A model generated the notes under the pieces. The model saw only the letters and a list, made by a program, of their open reading frames with translations, had not been told where the DNA came from and searched no databases. Made by a program: the position numbers and the translations under genes. A DNA stretch of 54,897 nucleotides from Sphingomonas sp. (lineage in GTDB: Bacteria > Pseudomonadota > Alphaproteobacteria > Sphingomonadales > Sphingomonadaceae), in assembly GCF_023266535.1 (NCBI RefSeq), contig NZ_JAHFPY010000006.1:1-54897 (forward strand). Direction: 5' to 3'. Position 1 is the first letter of the stretch. The number at the start of each line of letters is the position of its first letter. Below are positions 1-9,587 of the stretch, piece after piece.

Positions 1-1
1 G

Positions 2-400
2 ATTGCCATGCTCGATGCCGAATATGACCTGTTCGACGCCTCGCCAATCATCCTCAACAAAGCGGTTGGCGGCGCGGGACGCGACTTCGCCAACGCGGTC
101 GCGCTGGTTGAAAGCGCACTCCAGCCCGAAGCAATGCTGTCCGGCCTGAAGGCGATGGAGCGCCAGTTTGGGCGCCGCGGCGGGAAGCGCTGGGGGCCGC
201 GGGTGCTCGACCTCGACCTGGTCGCCTGGGACGGGCCGCGGGTCCGGTCTCGCCAGCTGACGATTCCCCACCCCCGCCTGGCCCAGCGCGACTTCGTGGT
301 GGGGCCACTGGCGGCCATCGCACCTGGCTGGCGGGTCATTGGCGGAATAACCCCTCGTCACCTCGCGTCGCGCCTTGGCAAGCGCAAGCGCAGCGGCTAA
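2..400 (+). CDS. folK: 2-amino-4-hydroxy-6-hydroxymethyldihydropteridine pyrophosphokinase (FolK), 5' truncated
   Basis: Folate synthesis: this enzyme transfers pyrophosphate from ATP to 6-hydroxymethyl-7,8-dihydropterin in the cytoplasm. The frame is open from the window edge, so the true start and the N-terminal beta-strand are missing. An internal ATG at position 8 is unlikely to be the start. The HPPK signature is visible: E..FGR..G.RWGPRVLDLDL, in which the two Asp of LDLDL bind Mg-ATP, followed by IPHPRL..R.FVVGPLAAIAPGW, the family's usual C-terminal block. The gene ends 20 bp before the tRNA-Lys and no terminator lies between them. Family assignment is strong. Confidence 0.93.
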   Translation: MAMLDAEYDLFDASPIILNKAVGGAGRDFANAVALVESALQPEAMLSGLKAMERQFGRRGGKRWGPRVLDLDLVAWDGPRVRSRQLTIPHPRLAQRDFVVGPLAAIAPGWRVIGGITPRHLASRLGKRKRSG

Positions 401-420
401 CGGCCCTTTTCGGCTGGTAC

Positions 421-496
421 GGGCCCTTAGCTCAGTCGGTAGAGCAACTGACTTTTAATCAGTAGGTCGCTGGTTCGAATCCAGCAGGGCTCACCA
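421..496 (+). tRNA. tRNA-Lys (anticodon TTT)
   Basis: The cloverleaf can be folded by eye. The 7-bp acceptor stem pairs GGGCCCT with AGGGCTC (one G-T pair), followed by discriminator A and an encoded CCA at 494-496. The D-arm contains AGCTCAGTCGGTAGAGC. The anticodon stem ACTGA/TCAGT encloses the loop CTTTTAA with anticodon TTT. The T-arm contains GGTTCGAATCC. Length is 76 nt. Confidence 0.97.
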
Positions 497-540
497 GCCT
501 GAAATCCGGATGTCCGTGGGACATCCGAAGATTCCAGGCT
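496..540 (+). terminator. hairpin after tRNA-Lys
   Basis: A perfect 9-bp stem (507-515 with 519-527, loop GTG) is enclosed by a second pairing AGCCTG/CAGGCT (496-501 with 535-540). It lies between the tRNA and the converging L,D-transpeptidase gene. There is no T-run, so it may be a 3' processing or transcript-end structure for both strands rather than a classical terminator. Confidence 0.5.
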
Positions 541-559
541 CAATGAAACGAGATTTGCT

Positions 560-1972
560 TTAGGACCCCGCGCCAGCGGCCTGCATCGCTGCCTGGGCTG
601 GGATCGTCGACCGAGCGTCCCAGCCATAGACATCCTTGTTGTAGGCGATCTTACCAGTATCGGGCAGCGCCGTCAGATAGGTAACGTAAATCGGCACACC
701 CTGCGGGAATGGAACCGTCAACTCCGCTGACGTGCTTTCCGGAGTTGCCGGCCGTCCCATCATCCAGCTTCCGAAATCGGCGGCACGTTCCAGCCGGATG
801 CAGCCATTGCTGAGCGTCCGTACCGATTCCTTGAAATATTCCTTGTGAGGCGTGTCGTGGAGATAGATGCCGAGCCCGTTCTCGAAGGGAAACTTCATCT
901 TGCCCATGGAATTCGCGCCAGTTGGCTTCTGACGAAGCAAGGCGTGAGCCGTGCCAGCGGCAACCGCCTTCCAGTCGATGGTGGCCGGGTCGACAATGAC
1001 CGGATTGGCCGACCAGCTGTCGACCACTTCATATTTGTTCCCCTTGAGCGCGTTCGGACCGAGCTTCGCCACGGCCGGTGCGATGTTCAGGCGGACCAGG
1101 TGATCAGGTACGTGCCAATATGGGTTGTAGATTGTGTAATACATGACACCGGCAAGCATTGGAGTTCGCAAGCTCGCGCCACTCTTTGGGTCGACCTCGT
1201 TCTTGCCGACCACCACCTTCATCGAATCCACGGGAACGCCGTTCTCGTACATCCACAGCCGGGCGGACGCGATGTCGACCAGCACAAACTTGCTCGACGG
1301 CGGTTTGAACCGCGCGCGTGATAGGTTGATCGCCAGTCGGGCGGACTGACCGCCATTCGGAAGCTTGGCCTCGTCGAGGGCCGCTTTGCGGAGCTGCGCA
1401 TAGACCGGGTTGAGATTCCACACCTCATTCATGTGCGCCGCGAGCGACGGGGCGCGGGCAGCGGTGGCGAGGATCGATTCCCCGGTTGGGACCTTCACGC
1501 GCACCCAATTGTCGCCATAGGTCATGCCGGAAATTGGTGTGTAGAGCGACTGGACATAGTCGATCAGCGACTGCGACATGAGGCGGTCGGCGCTGGCTGC
1601 GGCGGCCGAACTGCCTAACTGTGCCGTGGCGATCGCAGCCTCAATCTGGGTCGCTAGCTCCGGCCCGCGGGTGAAGCCGTCGACCGGCGCATCGCGCATC
1701 AATTGGATGAGCGCGGTCTGCGCCTCGCGGTCGGACATCCATAGGAGCGCGTCCTTGCGCGCCGAATAGAAGCGGTCGACCGGCGTGAAATTTCGCACGA
1801 CCACCGGTGCGACCACGGGCACGGGCACCGGCTGCGGTTTCTTCTTCGCGTCAGCCGGACTTGAGCCAAGCAAGGCCGCGAGAAGGACAAGTCTGCAGGT
1901 CTGCGAAATCACGACAACTCCCCGATGTTGGCCGGTGACCAAAGCGATGCATTGGCTGAACCTGTACCGCAT
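560..1972 (-). CDS. L,D-transpeptidase (YkuD domain, YcbB-like)
   Basis: Periplasmic peptidoglycan cross-linking enzyme that forms 3-3 links between meso-DAP residues using a catalytic cysteine. The N-terminus has a hydrophobic signal segment (RLVLLAALLGSSPADA), then a proline-rich stretch and an alpha-helical scaffold to about residue 230. The YkuD domain begins at KFVLVDIASARLWMYENG and carries YLHDTP followed by SNGCIRLE, the catalytic Cys motif; the usual SHGC is SNGC here. At 470 aa it is shorter than E. coli YcbB (about 615 aa), and no separate peptidoglycan-binding domain is obvious. The ATG at 1972 has GAGG only 3 nt upstream. A GTG at 1912 has GGGGAG at good spacing and would leave a more normal signal peptide, so either start is possible. 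Confidence 0.88.
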   Translation of the reverse strand: MRYRFSQCIALVTGQHRGVVVISQTCRLVLLAALLGSSPADAKKKPQPVPVPVVAPVVVRNFTPVDRFYSARKDALLWMSDREAQTALIQLMRDAPVDGFTRGPELATQIEAAIATAQLGSSAAAASADRLMSQSLIDYVQSLYTPISGMTYGDNWVRVKVPTGESILATAARAPSLAAHMNEVWNLNPVYAQLRKAALDEAKLPNGGQSARLAINLSRARFKPPSSKFVLVDIASARLWMYENGVPVDSMKVVVGKNEVDPKSGASLRTPMLAGVMYYTIYNPYWHVPDHLVRLNIAPAVAKLGPNALKGNKYEVVDSWSANPVIVDPATIDWKAVAAGTAHALLRQKPTGANSMGKMKFPFENGLGIYLHDTPHKEYFKESVRTLSNGCIRLERAADFGSWMMGRPATPESTSAELTVPFPQGVPIYVTYLTALPDTGKIAYNKDVYGWDARSTIPAQAAMQAAGAGS

Positions 1973-2194
1973 ACTCCTCGCCGACCCATCAATCAGCGCC
2001 TTTCAAAAGGTTCCGATGCATGGGCCGCTCCTTACACAGCCATATATTAACCAAGGCTGCCTGTCATTGTTCAACCGCCTTTGCACACCAAACCGGCTTC
2101 ATTGTCATTAACCTAGGATTCTGTGGCGGTTAGGACACATCTTACGGCCAGGCCAAGGCGCCGCCGCCGGAACGCGGCTGATTACTGGCAGCGC

Positions 2195-2235
2195 AAAAAA
2201 CTGCCCGGGCGAGGCATTTTCACCCGGGCAGTTTT
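2195..2235 (-). terminator. Rho-independent terminator of the retropepsin-like gene
   Basis: A perfect 13-bp stem (2223-2235 with 2197-2209, 13-nt loop) is followed on the minus strand by a run of six T (2200-2195). It begins 22 bp after the stop codon of the leftward protease gene. Confidence 0.88.
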
Positions 2236-2257
2236 GCCGGAAACGTGAATGATGGGG

Positions 2258-3247
2258 CTAGTTCGCTCCGGCAGCAGCCAAACGGTAACTGGTCCGCATG
2301 CTGGTGCCGGGCAGCACGAACCGGACCTTCTTCGAGGCGAAATCGATTGAGATTCGATCGAACGCGCGCATCGCGTTCATGCCGAGAAGCAGCGCCGGAT
2401 CATCCTTCAGGTTGAGCTGCTTGAAGATATGCGCGTCGGCGAAGGCGACGGCGAGATCCTCGATCCTCACGTCGCCCAGCTCCAGCCGCTCGATTTCCGC
2501 GACCTTGGCGCTCAGCTTCTCTCCGGTAACCGATTCAATCGTCACCGCGTTCGGAACGGTCCACAGGCGTCGCTTCATCAGTGCACGCTGCAGTGCGAGA
2601 TTGCCGATCGTGACCTGCGATCCCGTATCGACGATGACCGTCACCCGCTGCCCGTCGATCTGCGCCTGGGTGAAGATCAGGCGGCCGTTGCGGGCGCGGG
2701 CGCGGACCACGATGGTCTGGCCGTCCAATCGTTCGACCGGCCGACTGGAAGGGGTGATCGACATGGTCTGGGCCTTGAAGTCGAACAGCACGCGCTGGGA
2801 GCGCAGGCTGTCGATCCCGAGCATCCCGTCCGCGCCAATATTGGACTGCGCCAGTGCCGGAGCATCGACCACGGAAATGACGTTGTTGCTCACCTGCAAG
2901 TGAGGGATAAACACGGTGTCGACATCGTTGACGCCAATCACGCTGTGCAGCACGGCGCCCTTGCCGTCCTCGAGCTGAAGACGGTGCGCCAACTCCGTCG
3001 AGATAATGGTTCGCTCGGCGCCAGTATCGACCAGGAACTGGTATGGCCCTTGCCCGCTGACCGACACCTTGACCGTCATCCGGTCGCCAATGTCCTTGCC
3101 CATTGGAATTTCGTCGGTGATCGTGCTGTTGTCGATCTCGGTGGGGACAGCCTCCGCGTCCATCCGGTTTGGCTGCCGGCTGGGTTCCGCCCCTGCGGTG
3201 GTGCCGCCAACAATCAGGGCTGCGGCCAGCCAATGCGTCACTGTCAT
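2258..3247 (-). CDS. exported retropepsin-like aspartyl protease with two half-domains
   Basis: Probable secreted or periplasmic aspartic protease. Two retropepsin-type units lie in tandem. The first has YQFLVDTGAERTIIS and the second VTVIVDTGSQVTIG, each with the catalytic D-T-G, and each unit ends in a hydrophobic Gly-rich strand (GADGMLGIDSL and ALLLGMNAMRAFDRI). The protein begins with MTVTHWLAAALIVGGTTAGA, a signal peptide. The frame is open further upstream to 3331, but the ATG at 3247 has GGAG 8 nt before it and gives the clean signal sequence, so I chose it (329 aa). Substrate is unknown. It is a single gene with its own terminator. Confidence 0.82.
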   Translation of the reverse strand: MTVTHWLAAALIVGGTTAGAEPSRQPNRMDAEAVPTEIDNSTITDEIPMGKDIGDRMTVKVSVSGQGPYQFLVDTGAERTIISTELAHRLQLEDGKGAVLHSVIGVNDVDTVFIPHLQVSNNVISVVDAPALAQSNIGADGMLGIDSLRSQRVLFDFKAQTMSITPSSRPVERLDGQTIVVRARARNGRLIFTQAQIDGQRVTVIVDTGSQVTIGNLALQRALMKRRLWTVPNAVTIESVTGEKLSAKVAEIERLELGDVRIEDLAVAFADAHIFKQLNLKDDPALLLGMNAMRAFDRISIDFASKKVRFVLPGTSMRTSYRLAAAGAN

Positions 3248-3473
3248 GCGCGATGCTCCATGAGCCGAAAGCACGGCTATGGTCCTGCGCGCCATGGTAC
3301 GCCTGGCGTTACGGCCCCGCAAGCATCGCACCGACGAGCGCGCCGACCATGTCTGCGAACGACATGCTGCCGCTTCGGACCATAGCGCAACCGATTGGTA
3401 ACCGGACCTATCTTATGGTGACCTCCGGAGACGCCAATGAATCCGGCCCTGCAACGGCCGGCGGAGTGACCAA

Positions 3474-4115
3474 GTGGAAACCCAACCGGTCGAAACGACG
3501 CTCTATTCCCTGTCGGACGCCCCGCCGGGCGCCGATAGCGACCGCCGTGACGGCCAGCGCCACCTGACGCTCTACCGCGTCGGATCGATCCTGGTCGAAG
3601 GCCGCCGCGAGCTCTGCCTGATCAAGAATATCTCGGCTGGCGGGATGATGATCCGGCTCTATTGCTCGATTGCCGTGGGTACGCCGGTCACCGTCGAGCT
3701 GAAGAGCGGTCAGCCGGTCAACGGCAAGATCAGCTGGACGCGCGACCAAAATGCCGGGATCGCCTTCGACCAGCCGATCGACGTGATCGACATATTGTCA
3801 TCGTCGATGGACGCGCCGCGGCCACGGATGCCGCGGATCGAGACGCAAGCCTACGCCACGCTGCGCGACGGCACCAATGTCCTGCGCGTCCGCGTCTGCG
3901 ATGTCTCACAGGGCGGTGTGAAGATTGCCTGCGAAACGATCATTGCGCGGGGCAGCGACGTCGTCCTGACGCTGCCGAGCCTTGAGCCGCAGCCGGGGCT
4001 GGCCTGCTGGGTCGAGGGCGGCTTCATCGGGGTCAGCTTCAACCGGCTGTTGCCGCTGGCCGAACTGGTGTCCTGGCTTCAGGATCAGCGGCAGGCGCAG
4101 TACGCCTCGCGCTGA
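3474..4115 (+). CDS. tandem PilZ-domain protein
   Basis: Cytoplasmic 213-aa protein of two PilZ units, probably a c-di-GMP effector. The first unit has the RxxxR motif (RDGQR, near residue 25) and NISAGG. The second has DVSQGG near residue 143, but its N-terminal arginine motif is degenerate (RPRMPR, no RxxxR spacing), so it may not bind ligand. The start is GTG with GGAG 7 nt upstream. A second PilZ gene lies convergently 26 bp downstream. PilZ proteins often control motility or exopolysaccharide; nothing here shows the partner. Confidence 0.83.
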   Translation: METQPVETTLYSLSDAPPGADSDRRDGQRHLTLYRVGSILVEGRRELCLIKNISAGGMMIRLYCSIAVGTPVTVELKSGQPVNGKISWTRDQNAGIAFDQPIDVIDILSSSMDAPRPRMPRIETQAYATLRDGTNVLRVRVCDVSQGGVKIACETIIARGSDVVLTLPSLEPQPGLACWVEGGFIGVSFNRLLPLAELVSWLQDQRQAQYASR

Positions 4116-4140
4116 GCCAGACAAATATTCAAATCAGGGA

Positions 4141-4542
4141 TTAATCGGTCGAGCCGGGAAAGCGCCAGTGCCATTGACCGCCGAAGCCCTTGTCTTCGTC
4201 GGTGAACTTCGTGAGGCCCGGCCGGCGGAAGGTCGGCGTGACCCGTGCCTTCGGCGCCGGAACATGGCGCAGCAGCTGGTCCGGGTTGAGCTTCTGGGCG
4301 AAATTGACGCCCGCCTGGCGCCCTTTCACCCAGGCAACGGTCCCCGCCATGCTGAGGTCGCCCTTGCGAAACAGCAGCGAAGCGCCTTCGATCGGCAGCT
4401 TGTCGCCTTCCACCAGCGCGCCCTCCGCGCTGAGGTTACGCAGCTTCACCGGTACCGAGGTGCCGGACAACTCGAGGCTGGCCGACATCAGCACATTTGA
4501 CCGCCGATTCTTGCGATTCTGGCTGGCGTTGCTCTGATCCAT
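4141..4542 (-). CDS. single PilZ-domain protein
   Basis: Small cytoplasmic PilZ protein of 133 aa. Near the N-terminus RKNRR supplies RxxxR and NLSAEG supplies the (D/N)xSxxG motif, so c-di-GMP binding is plausible. The C-terminal 40 residues are Pro/Arg-rich and without a known domain. The frame stays open to a GTG at 4584. I prefer the ATG at 4542 because the PilZ core begins just after it, although neither start has a strong Shine-Dalgarno sequence. It is divergent from the PAP2 gene with about 50 bp between them, so the promoters must overlap. Confidence 0.78.
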   Translation of the reverse strand: MDQSNASQNRKNRRSNVLMSASLELSGTSVPVKLRNLSAEGALVEGDKLPIEGASLLFRKGDLSMAGTVAWVKGRQAGVNFAQKLNPDQLLRHVPAPKARVTPTFRRPGLTKFTDEDKGFGGQWHWRFPGSTD

Positions 4543-4592
4543 GGAGGCAATGCTAAGCTGAAGCGGTAAAACTTCGTTTAACACAGGCCGAA

Positions 4593-5264
4593 ATGACGAT
4601 CCTGACCAAGCCTCTCTTCAACATCCTGCTCATCGCCCTGTTTGTGCTTGGGGCGATCTCCGGCGGCCCGGGCAGCGCGGTCGAGGTGAGGCTGATGCAG
4701 CAGATGGCCGAGGTTCGCGCCCACCAGCCGGAACTAACGCAAATCGTTGGCAGGGTTACGGAGCTTGGCGGGGGCTATATTACGCTGAGCGTGACGGCCG
4801 CCGCCTCGTTATGGCTGCTGCTGCGCGGCGCCCCGGCGCGCGCATTGGTGCTGGCCATGATCGTCTTGATCGAGCGCTCACTGGTCGAGGGCCTCAAGGA
4901 CTGGATCGGCCGGCCGCGCCCGGCGTTCGGACTCGACTGGCAGCTGCAGAGCCTTGCCTACCCAAGCGGTCACGCTGCGGGCAGCCTGACCGCCTATCTG
5001 GCGACAGCGCTGATCCTGGCGCCACCTGCCCGTCGCGGTCCCTGGGTCGCGGGCGCCCTGCTGCTAGCGTTCATTGTCGGACTTTCGCGCATCTATCTTG
5101 GGGTGCATTGGCCCAGCGACGTGCTCGGTGGCTGGGCATTCGGGCTGCTCGCGGTCGGCACCGCAGCATTCGTCGGGCGAAAATCCGAGCTACTGCGCTT
5201 CGAACCGCAGCATGAGATTGTTGGACGGCATCGGCCGGCGCTCGATGAGGACCAAGCCGCGTAA
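4593..5264 (+). CDS. PAP2 superfamily membrane phosphatase
   Basis: Integral membrane lipid-phosphatase-type enzyme (phosphatidic acid or undecaprenyl-pyrophosphate phosphatase class). The three-part PAP2 signature is complete: KDWIGRPRP, then PSGHA, then SRIYLGVHWPSDV with the catalytic His. Several hydrophobic segments surround these motifs, starting with a signal-anchor-like helix at residues 8-25. Length (223 aa) is normal. The last 75 bp overlap the convergent DUF938 gene; the polar C-terminal tail after the last helix (from GRKSELLRFEP) is the overlapping part. Confidence 0.88.
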   Translation: MTILTKPLFNILLIALFVLGAISGGPGSAVEVRLMQQMAEVRAHQPELTQIVGRVTELGGGYITLSVTAAASLWLLLRGAPARALVLAMIVLIERSLVEGLKDWIGRPRPAFGLDWQLQSLAYPSGHAAGSLTAYLATALILAPPARRGPWVAGALLLAFIVGLSRIYLGVHWPSDVLGGWAFGLLAVGTAAFVGRKSELLRFEPQHEIVGRHRPALDEDQAA

Positions 5265-5828
5265 CGCCGCTTCGGTAGCGAAAGTCTCGACCAGCCGCAG
5301 GCCCCATTCGGAGTTGCGCGCCTTGAGGTCCAGATCGAACGCCAGGTTGGAGGGCGCCGGCTCGACATCGGCTTCCAGCCACGGGCCATAGAGAATGAGC
5401 AGTGCGCGTTTCCCCAACAACCGCTGTGCGCCGTCGAGCAACCCAAGCGAGCAAGCCCACGGGCTGATATGGACCATGTTGATGCACAGGATCGCATCGG
5501 CCCGGTCGATTGGCCATTCTCCGGTCACATCAAGTGCGATCGGCGGCCGTAAATTGGCCGGTCCTTCCGCCTGCCATGCCGCGATCGAGGCCAGCGCCTG
5601 CGGATCCGGATCGCTTGGCTGCCATTCCAGTTCCGGAAAGCGCCGGGCAAAGGCCAATGCGTGCTCGCCCGTGCCGCTGGCGATTTCGAGCACCAGCCCG
5701 CTGGCCGGCAGCCATTCCGCCAGCACGTCGCCGATTGGCCCGACATTGCGCCCGGCAGCCGGGGCCTGGCGCTTCACGCCCTTGCCGAGGTCGCCGACAT
5801 TGTAAGGCGGGAAGCTGGGTTCAGCCAT
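5190..5828 (-). CDS. DUF938-family SAM-dependent methyltransferase
   Basis: 212-aa class I methyltransferase-like protein of the DUF938 family. The SAM-binding motif I is VLEIASGTGEHALAFA (about residues 46-61), motif II is near WQPSDPDP, and ILCINMVHISPW is the post-motif region. The N-terminal block KRQAPAAGRNVGPI is typical of the family. Substrate is unknown. It is the last gene of the glycine-cleavage operon: its ATG overlaps the gcvPB stop codon by one base (TGATG), so translation is coupled. Its 3' end runs 75 bp into the PAP2 gene on the other strand, and I see no terminator. Confidence 0.86.
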   Translation of the reverse strand: MAEPSFPPYNVGDLGKGVKRQAPAAGRNVGPIGDVLAEWLPASGLVLEIASGTGEHALAFARRFPELEWQPSDPDPQALASIAAWQAEGPANLRPPIALDVTGEWPIDRADAILCINMVHISPWACSLGLLDGAQRLLGKRALLILYGPWLEADVEPAPSNLAFDLDLKARNSEWGLRLVETFATEAALRGLVLIERRPMPSNNLMLRFEAQ

Positions 5829-7450
5829 CAGCCGCCGCCGAAATGCGCCCCAAGCCCGGTCGAGGAGCCGTCCGGAGCCGGATTATTGTAACTCAGCACT
5901 GGCTTTCTCGCCGCCAGCGTCTCGTCGAGCCGCCGCCGCGGGGCGTGCACCGGCGCGGCCTTGAGGCTTTCGTCGCCCGCCCTGGCCCGCTCGGCGATCG
6001 AGCGCAGCGCGGCGATGAACTGGTCGAGATTGGCCTTGGATTCAGTTTCGGTCGGCTCGACCAGCATCGCGCCATGGACGACCAGCGGGAAATACATGGT
6101 CATCGGGTGGAAACCCTCGTCGATCAGCGCCTTGGCCACGTCGATCGTCGAAAAGCCCTCTGCGAAACCCCTATCGCTGAAGATCGCCTCATGCATGCAC
6201 GGGCCGGAGAAGGCGAACGGCGCGTCGAGCACATCCTCCAGGCTGCGCAGGATGTAATTGGCGTTGAGGACGCTGTCCCCGGCGACCTGGGCGAGGCCGT
6301 CGGCGCCGTGGCTCAAAATATAGGTCAGGGCGCGGGTGAACATCCCCATCTGGCCGTGGAAGGCGACCATCCGGCCGAAGGCGTCGGGATGCTCGTCGGC
6401 GGCATGCTCCTCCTCGACCAGCTTGTAGCTGCCATCGGGGTACTTCGCGGCAAAGGGCAACGGCCCGTAGGGCGCCAGCGCCTCCGACAGCACGACCGGC
6501 CCGGAACCCGGTCCACCACCGCCGTGCGGGGTCGAAAAAGTCTTGTGCAAGTTGATGTGCATCGCGTCGACGCCGAGGTCGCCGGGCTTCACCTTGCCGA
6601 CGATGGCGTTGAAATTGGCGCCGTCGCAATAGACGAACGCACCCGCCGCATGCACTGCGTCGCTGATCTCCTTCATCTGCGGCTCGAACAGCCCGCAGGT
6701 GTTGGGATTGGTGATCATCACCGCCGCGACGTCGGGCCCCAGCCGGGCCTTGAGCGCCTCCAGATCGACCCGCCCGGCCTTGGTCGCCGGGATATTCTCT
6801 ACCCGATAGCCGCAAAAGGCCGCCGTCGCCGGGTTGGTGCCGTGGGCGCTTTCCGGTACGAGCACGACCTGACGGGCATCACCGCGCGCTTCCAATGCGG
6901 CGCGGATGCACAGCAGGCCGCACAGTTCGCCGTGCGCCCCGGCCTTGGGGCTCATCGCCACGCCGTGCATGCCGGTCAGCTCAATCAGCCAGAAAGCGAG
7001 CCGGTTGATCACCTCCAGCGCACCCTGCACCGTTTCCTGCGGCTGCAGCGGGTGGATGTCGGCGAAGCCCGGCAGGCGCGCCATCTTCTCGTTGAGGCGC
7101 GGGTTATGCTTCATCGTGCACGACCCGAGCGGGAACAGGCCGAGGTCGATCGCATAATTCTGCCGCGACAGGCGGGTGTAGTGTCGCACGGCTTCCGGCT
7201 CGCTGAGGCCCGGCAGGTCGAGGCCATTGCGTTCCAGGCCGCCTAGCCGTGACGCTCCAGCCTTGGCCGGTTCCAGGTCGACGCCGGTCTGGTTTCTCGA
7301 CCCGATCTCGAACAGCAATGGCTCTTCGAGCATCAAGGCGCGGTTGCCAGTGACGGTCGGCGCGGCGCTACCTTCGCCCGCGCTGGGCGCGGACGGGCGC
7401 CAGCCCGACGGGTTCACCGGCTTGGCCGCGGTTTCGGTTTCGGCGGTCAT
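5828..7450 (-). CDS. gcvPB: glycine dehydrogenase (aminomethyl-transferring) subunit 2
   Basis: C-terminal half of the split P-protein, which decarboxylates glycine with PLP and passes the aminomethyl group to the lipoyl arm of GcvH. The PLP lysine lies in [20 protein letters not shown]. Other P-protein blocks are [23 protein letters not shown] and [10 protein letters not shown]. At 540 aa it is somewhat longer than the Bacillus subunit; the extra is an Ala/Pro-rich N-terminal extension of about 40 residues ([20 protein letters not shown]). Start and gcvPA stop overlap as ATGA. GcvPA and GcvPB form a heterotetramer. Confidence 0.96.
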   Translation of the reverse strand: MTAETETAAKPVNPSGWRPSAPSAGEGSAAPTVTGNRALMLEEPLLFEIGSRNQTGVDLEPAKAGASRLGGLERNGLDLPGLSEPEAVRHYTRLSRQNYAIDLGLFPLGSCTMKHNPRLNEKMARLPGFADIHPLQPQETVQGALEVINRLAFWLIELTGMHGVAMSPKAGAHGELCGLLCIRAALEARGDARQVVLVPESAHGTNPATAAFCGYRVENIPATKAGRVDLEALKARLGPDVAAVMITNPNTCGLFEPQMKEISDAVHAAGAFVYCDGANFNAIVGKVKPGDLGVDAMHINLHKTFSTPHGGGGPGSGPVVLSEALAPYGPLPFAAKYPDGSYKLVEEEHAADEHPDAFGRMVAFHGQMGMFTRALTYILSHGADGLAQVAGDSVLNANYILRSLEDVLDAPFAFSGPCMHEAIFSDRGFAEGFSTIDVAKALIDEGFHPMTMYFPLVVHGAMLVEPTETESKANLDQFIAALRSIAERARAGDESLKAAPVHAPRRRLDETLAARKPVLSYNNPAPDGSSTGLGAHFGGG

Positions 7451-8805
7451 TGGCAGACCTCCTTCAGCGCCGCTTCCAGCGCTTCGATATCCTCGTCGCT
7501 GGCGGTTTCGGTCACCGCGACGACCAATCCATTCTTCAAGCTATCGATGCCCGGGTAGAGCCGCCCGAGCGACACACCGCCGAGCACATCTTTCTCGACC
7601 ATCGCATGGACCGCCGGCCGCGCCTCGACCGGCAGCTCCAGCGTGAATTCATTGAAGAAGCTGTCATTGACCAGCTTCACGCCGGGGATCGCGGCCAATC
7701 GCTCTGCCACCTCGCACGCGCGCGCGTGATTCAACTTAGCTAGCTGGGTCAGCCCCTTCTCGCCGAGCAAAGTCATGTGGATCGAGAATGCCAGCGCACA
7801 CAGCCCCGAGTTGGTGCAGATGTTAGACGTCGCTTTCTCACGGCGGATATGCTGCTCGCGGGTCGACAGGGTCAGCACGAACCCGCGCTTGCCCTCGGCA
7901 TCGACCGTTTCGCCGGCCAGGCGGCCCGGCATCTGGCGGACATATTTTTCGCGGGTGGCGAACAGGCCGACATAAGGCCCGCCGAACAGCAGGCCGACGC
8001 CAATTGACTGGCCCTCACCGACGACGATGTCGGCGCCCATCTCGCCCGGCGCCTTGATCAGGCCCAGCGCGACCGGCTCGGTCACCACCGCGATCAGCAG
8101 CGCGCCCTTGGCCTGCGCCGCTTCCGCGATTGGCGTCAGGTCGGTGATCCGTCCAAGGATGTCCGGATATTGGACGACGACGCAGCTCGTCTGATCATCG
8201 ATGCTGGCGATCAGTCGCTCGGCATCGGTCGCGGCATCGAGGCTCGGCAGCGCCGTCTCCAGCGTGTCGCCGGTGAACTTGGCCATCGTCTTGCAGACGC
8301 TGACATAATGCGGATGCAGGCCGGACGAGATGATCGCCTTGGACTTGCGGGTGATGCGCCGCGCCATGCCGATCGCTTCCCAGCAGGCGGTCGACCCGTC
8401 GTACATCGAAGCATTGGCGACTTCGCAGCCGAGCAGCCGCGCGACCTGGGTCTGGAACTCGAACAGCACCTGCAGCGTGCCCTGCGCGATTTCCGGCTGG
8501 TAGGGCGTGTAGGCCGTCAGAAATTCGCCGCGCTGGATCAGGTGGTCGACACTGGCCGGGACATGATGCTTGTAGGCGCCGCAGCCGAGGAAGAAGGGCA
8601 CTTCGCCCGCAACCATATTCTTGCGCGCCATTGCGGCTAGGTCGCGCTCGACCGCCATTTCGCTGGCATGCAGCGGCAGGCCTTCGACCGGCTCCTTCAA
8701 CAACAGCCCCTCGGGTACATCACAGAACAGCTCGTCGACCGAGCCGGCGCCGACCTTTTCGAGCATGGCGCAGCGATCGGCCTCGCTCAGCGGCAAATAA
8801 CGCAT
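7447..8805 (-). CDS. gcvPA: glycine dehydrogenase (aminomethyl-transferring) subunit 1
   Basis: N-terminal half of the split glycine decarboxylase, 452 aa, usual length for the subunit. Recognised by [11 protein letters not shown] at the start, [16 protein letters not shown], the block [21 protein letters not shown] and [15 protein letters not shown]. It has no PLP lysine of its own, because that lies in GcvPB. The ATG overlaps the stop of the upstream methyltransferase gene by one base and the stop overlaps gcvPB, so the three are translationally coupled. Confidence 0.96.
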   Translation of the reverse strand: MRYLPLSEADRCAMLEKVGAGSVDELFCDVPEGLLLKEPVEGLPLHASEMAVERDLAAMARKNMVAGEVPFFLGCGAYKHHVPASVDHLIQRGEFLTAYTPYQPEIAQGTLQVLFEFQTQVARLLGCEVANASMYDGSTACWEAIGMARRITRKSKAIISSGLHPHYVSVCKTMAKFTGDTLETALPSLDAATDAERLIASIDDQTSCVVVQYPDILGRITDLTPIAEAAQAKGALLIAVVTEPVALGLIKAPGEMGADIVVGEGQSIGVGLLFGGPYVGLFATREKYVRQMPGRLAGETVDAEGKRGFVLTLSTREQHIRREKATSNICTNSGLCALAFSIHMTLLGEKGLTQLAKLNHARACEVAERLAAIPGVKLVNDSFFNEFTLELPVEARPAVHAMVEKDVLGGVSLGRLYPGIDSLKNGLVVAVTETASDEDIEALEAALKEVCQ

Positions 8806-9587
8806 CAGTTGGGCTTCCTCATGATGAAGCGGAGGCGGACATAGTCGGCCATGTCGGAACCGACACGGTCGGCGACCGCTTCGGCGATTGAAATACGTTC
8901 GAGCGTCGGCACGCCGGCGCGGTCGAGCCAGCCAGCGCGGAAGGTGACGACCCAGGCGGCGACGCCATGCTCGAGCGGGGTCGGCCGCTCGATCAGTCGG
9001 GCGTCGATGTCCTTGAACCCGGCTTGCTCATAAACGGCAGTGAAGTCGTCGACGTTCGGGTACCAGTTGGCTGCATAGGTCGGCGGCCCGAAGCCCCGCG
9101 CAACCAGCTCGTCGTCCAGCGCCTCGCGCAACCTGGCCAGGTTGCCGTCGCCGCCCATCTCGCCGGCGAACCGCCCGCCGGGCTTCAGCGCGAACCAGAT
9201 GGCGCGGGCTGCCCGCTCCTTGTCGAGTACCCAGTGCAGCGTGGCATTGGAGAATGCCGCGTCAAACGCCTCGCCGAACTTCAGCTGGGCGGCGTCCATC
9301 AGCCGCGCGTCGAGCCCCTTGGCCCGGGCCGCACCGATCATCGAGAGGCTATTGTCGATGCCGACGACATCGGCGCCCATTTGCTTGATCTTGAGGGTCA
9401 GCGTGCCGTCGCCGCAGCCGACGTCGAGGATATGCTCGCCCGGCTGCGGATCGAGCAACTCCAGCGCCGCCTGCCCCAGCGCCGGCACGAAGCCGCCGAT
9501 CTTGGCGTAATCCGCCGCATCCCATTGCGAGGTCGAGGCGGGGGCGCCTTCCAAGTTTGATTCCGGGCTCAGAGCGTCTTCACCCAC
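8805..9587 (-). CDS. class I SAM-dependent methyltransferase (trans-aconitate methyltransferase-like)
   Basis: 260-aa methyltransferase lodged between gcvH and gcvPA. Motif I is [14 protein letters not shown] (about residues 53-66), the acidic end of beta-2 is VVGIDNS, and [19 protein letters not shown] is the region found in Tam-like methyltransferases of carboxylic acids. The only usable start I see is a GTG at 9587, which overlaps the last 19 bp of gcvH. The stop overlaps gcvPA. The substrate cannot be read from sequence. Co-transcription with the glycine cleavage system is certain from the overlaps; a functional link to one-carbon or SAM metabolism is inference. Confidence 0.87.
   Translation of the reverse strand: MGEDALSPESNLEGAPASTSQWDAADYAKIGGFVPALGQAALELLDPQPGEHILDVGCGDGTLTLKIKQMGADVVGIDNSLSMIGAARAKGLDARLMDAAQLKFGEAFDAAFSNATLHWVLDKERAARAIWFALKPGGRFAGEMGGDGNLARLREALDDELVARGFGPPTYAANWYPNVDDFTAVYEQAGFKDIDARLIERPTPLEHGVAAWVVTFRAGWLDRAGVPTLERISIAEAVADRVGSDMADYVRLRFIMRKPN

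Noticed and set aside
5510-7246. Plus-strand 578-codon open frame opposite gcvPB
   Set aside because: Shadow of gcvPB caused by high GC; residue composition (His/Arg/Gly/Val) is typical of an antisense frame.
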